Under the pieces are notes generated by a model, which worked only from the letters and a program-made list of their open reading frames with translations, made no database searches and had not been told where the DNA came from. DNA of 9,434 bases from Chloroflexota bacterium (lineage in GTDB: Bacteria > Chloroflexota > FW602-bin22 > JAMCYS01): positions 1 to 9,434 of the forward strand of contig JAJZQK010000087.1 in assembly GCA_021847625.1 (NCBI GenBank), read 5' to 3'. The position numbers were made by a program, and so were the translations under genes. This document shows positions 6,956 through 9,434 of the stretch, piece after piece. Every line of letters begins with the position of its first letter. The stretch's first letter is position 1.

Positions 6956-7525
6956 ATGACAGACGACCCTATCAGCGATGCTGCTGCAGAGACCGAAAGC
7001 AAGATGCGGAAAACGATCGATGCGCTGAAGCGCGACCTCGTGACAATTCGCACCGGTCGGGCCAGCCCGGCCCTGGTTGAAAGGCTGAACGTCGAGTACT
7101 ACGGCGCGCCGACACCCCTCAACCAACTCGCGGGCATCTCTGCCCCCGAGGCTCGTCTGCTCGTCATCCAGCCGTGGGACCAGAGCGTCCTACCTCAGAT
7201 AGAGAAGGCCATCCTTAAATCAGATCTAGGCCTGAATCCTAGCAACGACGGCCGGGTCATCCGCCTTGTGATCCCTCAACTCAGCGAAGAGCGCCGCCGC
7301 GACCTGGTCAAGGTCGTCCACCGCAAGGTCGAAGAAGCGCGGGTTGCCCTGCGCAATCTCCGCCGCGATGGGGTAGACGAGCTCAAGGACTACGAGAAAG
7401 AGAAGCTCATCACCGAGGATGACCTCAAGCGGGGACAGGACCGCTTCCAGAAGCTGACCGACCGATACGTGGAAGAAGCAGAGCGGGTAGGAAAGGCCAA
7501 AGAGGAGGAGATCCTAGAGGTCTAA
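6956..7525 (+). CDS. frr: Ribosome recycling factor
   Basis: This factor splits post-termination ribosomes together with EF-G. The 189-residue product has the expected length of about 185. It forms a three-helix bundle (domain I) with a small beta domain II. The first helix ends in KMRKTIDALKRDLVTIRTGRASPALVE (16-42), which holds the conserved RTGRAS. Domain II covers about 32-105, with VEYYGAPTPLNQLAGISAPEARLLVIQPWD and LNPSNDGRVIRLVIPQLSEERRR. The long C-terminal helices include KVEEARVALRNLRRDGVDELK (124-144), with the functionally important arginine cluster, and end KEEEILEV. Start ATG 6956 follows GGGAGGTGA. It is 37 bases after pyrH and is followed by a 69-base gap with a hairpin before uppS. 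Confidence 0.97.
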   Translation: MTDDPISDAAAETESKMRKTIDALKRDLVTIRTGRASPALVERLNVEYYGAPTPLNQLAGISAPEARLLVIQPWDQSVLPQIEKAILKSDLGLNPSNDGRVIRLVIPQLSEERRRDLVKVVHRKVEEARVALRNLRRDGVDELKDYEKEKLITEDDLKRGQDRFQKLTDRYVEEAERVGKAKEEEILEV

Positions 7526-7535
7526 GCGGATCAAC

Positions 7536-7560
7536 ACGGTCCCAGGTAGATAGGGGCCGT
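7536..7560 (+). other. Hairpin-forming inverted repeat between frr and uppS
   Basis: ACGGTCCC (7536-7543) can pair with GGGGCCGT (7553-7560) over eight base pairs including one G-U wobble, around a nine-base loop. It starts ten bases after the frr stop and has no following T run, so it is probably not a terminator but could protect the upstream mRNA 3' end or cause partial stops. The same 69-base gap holds GGTTGCC twice (7562-7568, 7583-7589) and the uppS ribosome binding sequence GGGGAAGG (7577-7584). Confidence 0.45.
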
Positions 7561-7594
7561 CGGTTGCCGAGCCTCCGGGGAAGGTTGCCACCAA

Positions 7595-8323
7595 ATGCAA
7601 AGTAGCAGCCAGCAGGAGACGATTCAGATACCGGCCGATACGGTACCTAAGCACGTCGCCATCATCATGGACGGGAACGGACGCTGGGCCCAACAGCGGG
7701 GCCAGCCTCGCCTTGCCGGCCATCGGGCTGGCGTGCAGAATATCAGGCGCGTGGTGGAGGCGTCGGCCAAGTATGGCATTGCTACTCTGACTCTGTACGC
7801 CTTCTCTACCGAGAATTGGGGCCGACCGCTCGACGAGGTGCGTCACCTGATGTTTCTTCTCGAAGAGGCGCTGGAAAAAGAGGCCAAGAACCTGCACGCC
7901 CAGGGCGTGCGCCTCCGCCATCTGGGGGAACTGGACGCCCTTCCGGGTGGCCTGGGGCAGCGCATCCGCCGGGTGCTCGATCTGACGGCCAACAACAAAA
8001 CCATAACCCTGAACATCGCTTTCAACTACGGCGGACGGGCCGAAATAGTCCAGGCCGTCAGGAGGATCGTCCAAGACGGCCTGGCGGCCGAGGAAATCAA
8101 CGAAGACACCATCACGCGCCATCTCTACACGGCAGGACAGAAGGACCCCGATATCATCATCCGCACGGGTGGCGAGATGCGCCTGTCCAACTTCCTGATC
8201 TGGCAGGCGGCCTACGCGGAGTACTATTCGACGCCAGTCTTCTGGCCAGATTTTGATGAGGCGGAGTTGCTCAAGGCGCTGACGGCGTACAGCCAGCGGC
8301 AGAGACGCTTCGGGAAGATATAG
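7595..8323 (+). CDS. uppS: Isoprenyl transferase, undecaprenyl diphosphate synthase type
   Basis: This cis-prenyltransferase adds isopentenyl diphosphate units to farnesyl diphosphate to form the long-chain lipid carrier for peptidoglycan and other wall polymers. The 242 residues hold all five conserved regions: HVAIIMDGNGRWA (20-32) with catalytic Asp26, the conserved His43 in AGHRAG, LYAFSTENWGRP (67-78), LNIAFNYGGRAEI (139-151) and IIRTGGEMRLSNFLIWQAAYAEY (188-210), where Arg190, Arg196 and Glu209 match diphosphate- and magnesium-binding positions. The chain length of the product cannot be read reliably from sequence; undecaprenyl is assumed from the single-copy context next to cdsA and dxr. 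ATG 7595 has GGGGAAGG ten bases upstream. The product is cytoplasmic and membrane-associated. Confidence 0.96.
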   Translation: MQSSSQQETIQIPADTVPKHVAIIMDGNGRWAQQRGQPRLAGHRAGVQNIRRVVEASAKYGIATLTLYAFSTENWGRPLDEVRHLMFLLEEALEKEAKNLHAQGVRLRHLGELDALPGGLGQRIRRVLDLTANNKTITLNIAFNYGGRAEIVQAVRRIVQDGLAAEEINEDTITRHLYTAGQKDPDIIIRTGGEMRLSNFLIWQAAYAEYYSTPVFWPDFDEAELLKALTAYSQRQRRFGKI

Positions 8324-8331
8324 GCTCCCAT

Positions 8332-9255
8332 ATGCAAGATGCGAGGCCCACAACGCGACGCAGAGGGCCGAACAGGCGGTCTTTGTTCTACCGTGTGATT
8401 ACCTCGCTTGCTCTGATCCCGGTCATCGTCGTCTTCGTGTACCTCGGCGGGTGGCCGCTCTTCGGCGTGGCGGTCGTCGTCACCATCATCGGTACGCGAG
8501 AGTTCTGCCAGATCGTCTCCCGCGCCGGACAGCGTCCGCTCTACTTGCCGACGATCATCCTTGCCCTCCTCTTCGTGCTCGACGCCCAGATGACGGTCAG
8601 CGGTCTTTCCCTGCCGGGGGGAGCGGAGCTGTCGAGGGTGACGATTTCGCTGGCGATTCTGGGCTCGCTCATCTGGTTGGTGCTCACGGAGACGGATGCT
8701 CGCCAGGCCATAAGCAGCTGGGCCTTCTTGTTCGCGGGGGCCCTGTACGTAGGCTGGCTCTTTCGCTACTACCTGTTGTTGCGCGGCCTGGGCGCCCCGC
8801 TGGCGACGCCGGGCTCGCTGCCGGGCGCGGGTCTGTCGATAGCGCCGGGGGCGTTCTGGCTGGGGTTGGTCCTCATCGCCACCTGGCTCTGCGATACGAC
8901 GGCGTATTTCATCGGCTCCTATTTCGGCAATCACCGGATGATTGAGCGAATCAGTCCGAGCAAGACGTGGGAGGGGACCGTCGCGGGCGTCACGGCGTCA
9001 ACCTTGTGGGTAGCCGTCACCGGGCCCCTCTTGGGCCTCGGCTTCTTGGACGCCGTTGGCCTCGGGCTGTGCATCGGCGTCGCCGCCGTCTTCGGCGACC
9101 TGGCCGAATCGCTGATCAAACGTGGTGCCCACGTCAAGGACGCGAGTTCCCTGATCCCAGGGCATGGCGGGCTGCTGGACCGTCTGGATAGCATGCTGTT
9201 CACCGGCGTCACCGCCTATTACTACCTGGTGTTGACGCAGACCCTGACCATCTGA
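8332..9255 (+). CDS. cdsA: Phosphatidate cytidylyltransferase (CDP-diacylglycerol synthase)
   Basis: CdsA makes CDP-diacylglycerol from phosphatidate and CTP, the branch point to all phospholipids. The 307-residue product is a polytopic membrane protein: a basic, Arg-rich N-terminus (about 1-21) followed by hydrophobic segments at roughly 23-40, 42-55, 70-85, 104-119, 127-146, 172-190, 213-231, 238-256 and 288-304. The conserved [13 protein letters not shown] (187-199) and ISPSKTWEG (207-215) precede a perfect family signature at 260-286 that begins SLIKR, continues [12 protein letters not shown] and ends DRLD; its Asp and His residues bind the metals. The start lies only eight bases after the uppS stop with a weak, distant GGGAAG (8312-8317), so translation probably depends on coupling to uppS. 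Length and motifs show an intact gene. Confidence 0.96.
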   Translation: MQDARPTTRRRGPNRRSLFYRVITSLALIPVIVVFVYLGGWPLFGVAVVVTIIGTREFCQIVSRAGQRPLYLPTIILALLFVLDAQMTVSGLSLPGGAELSRVTISLAILGSLIWLVLTETDARQAISSWAFLFAGALYVGWLFRYYLLLRGLGAPLATPGSLPGAGLSIAPGAFWLGLVLIATWLCDTTAYFIGSYFGNHRMIERISPSKTWEGTVAGVTASTLWVAVTGPLLGLGFLDAVGLGLCIGVAAVFGDLAESLIKRGAHVKDASSLIPGHGGLLDRLDSMLFTGVTAYYYLVLTQTLTI

Positions 9256-9266
9256 AAGGGAATATG

Positions 9267-9434
9267 ATGAAGAAGCGAATTGCCCTACTGGGGAGTACAG
9301 GCTCGATCGGTCGGCAAACGCTGCAGGTGGTCGAGGCTCTTGGCGACAGGTTCACCGTGACGGGGCTGGCCGCCGGACGCAACCTCGGACTTCTGGCCGA
9401 GCAGGCCCGCCGCTTTCGCCCTTCTATGCTGGCC
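9267..9434 (+). CDS. dxr: 1-deoxy-D-xylulose 5-phosphate reductoisomerase, N-terminal part (3' end outside window)
   Basis: DXR converts deoxyxylulose phosphate to methylerythritol phosphate with NADPH, the committed step of the MEP route to isopentenyl diphosphate, the substrate of UppS. Only the N-terminus is present, open to the window edge: [18 protein letters not shown] with the dinucleotide-binding GSTGSIG, then [37 protein letters not shown], typical of the family. Two adjacent ATGs exist (9264 and 9267). GAAAGGG ends at 9260, giving spacings of three and six bases, so the second is preferred. It lies 11 bases after cdsA and is clearly in the same operon. The presence of dxr shows an MEP rather than a mevalonate route in this organism. 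Confidence 0.95.
   Translation, partial: MKKRIALLGSTGSIGRQTLQVVEALGDRFTVTGLAAGRNLGLLAEQARRFRPSMLA

Overview
The window is a GC-rich, gene-dense bacterial chromosome segment with every gene on the + strand. It holds core housekeeping genes: the end of the shikimate pathway, the HslVU protease, and the widely conserved rpsB-tsf-pyrH-frr-uppS-cdsA-dxr block. The order hslV-hslU-rpsB-tsf-pyrH-frr-uppS-cdsA-dxr resembles Gram-positive-type and Chloroflexota genomes. Three features together suggest a high-GC Chloroflexota-like or deep Firmicutes-like bacterium: a short EF-Ts of about 167 residues, a shikimate kinase/dehydroquinate synthase fusion, and a single-membrane-style lipid gene set. This is an inference from gene content and protein form, not a phylogenetic result. 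Start codons are mixed (ATG, GTG, TTG), usually behind good Shine-Dalgarno sequences.

Region 1 (1-2627) reads aroC (5' end outside the window), a fused aroK-aroB, then hslV. aroC and the fusion overlap by 23 bases (11 if the TTG start is used), and the fusion and hslV overlap as ATGA. These three genes are therefore probably cotranscribed and translationally coupled, which places the protease subunit HslV at the end of an aromatic amino acid operon. Region 2 (2628-2785) is an AT-richer gap with a possible intrinsic terminator and an extended -10 promoter. hslU (2786-4264) follows and so appears to have its own transcription start.

Region 3 (4265-4513) is a 249-base non-coding stretch. It carries a good extended -10 promoter, which predicts an rpsB mRNA leader of about 210 bases. 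The leader contains a perfect 8-bp hairpin, a 15-base direct repeat that allows a competing alternative pairing, and a third hairpin that displays an AAGGAGG sequence. This is the most interesting part of the window and a candidate for autogenous control of ribosomal protein S2.

Region 4 (4514-9434) runs rpsB (with a long acidic tail), tsf, pyrH, frr, uppS, cdsA and the first 56 codons of dxr. It links translation (S2, EF-Ts, ribosome recycling factor), pyrimidine nucleotides (UMP kinase) and envelope lipid precursors (undecaprenyl diphosphate synthase, CDP-diacylglycerol synthase, DXP reductoisomerase). Short hairpins lie in the rpsB-tsf and frr-uppS gaps. I found no RNA genes, mobile elements, CRISPR arrays or obvious novel defence or metabolic system. 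The unusual points are regulatory and architectural.
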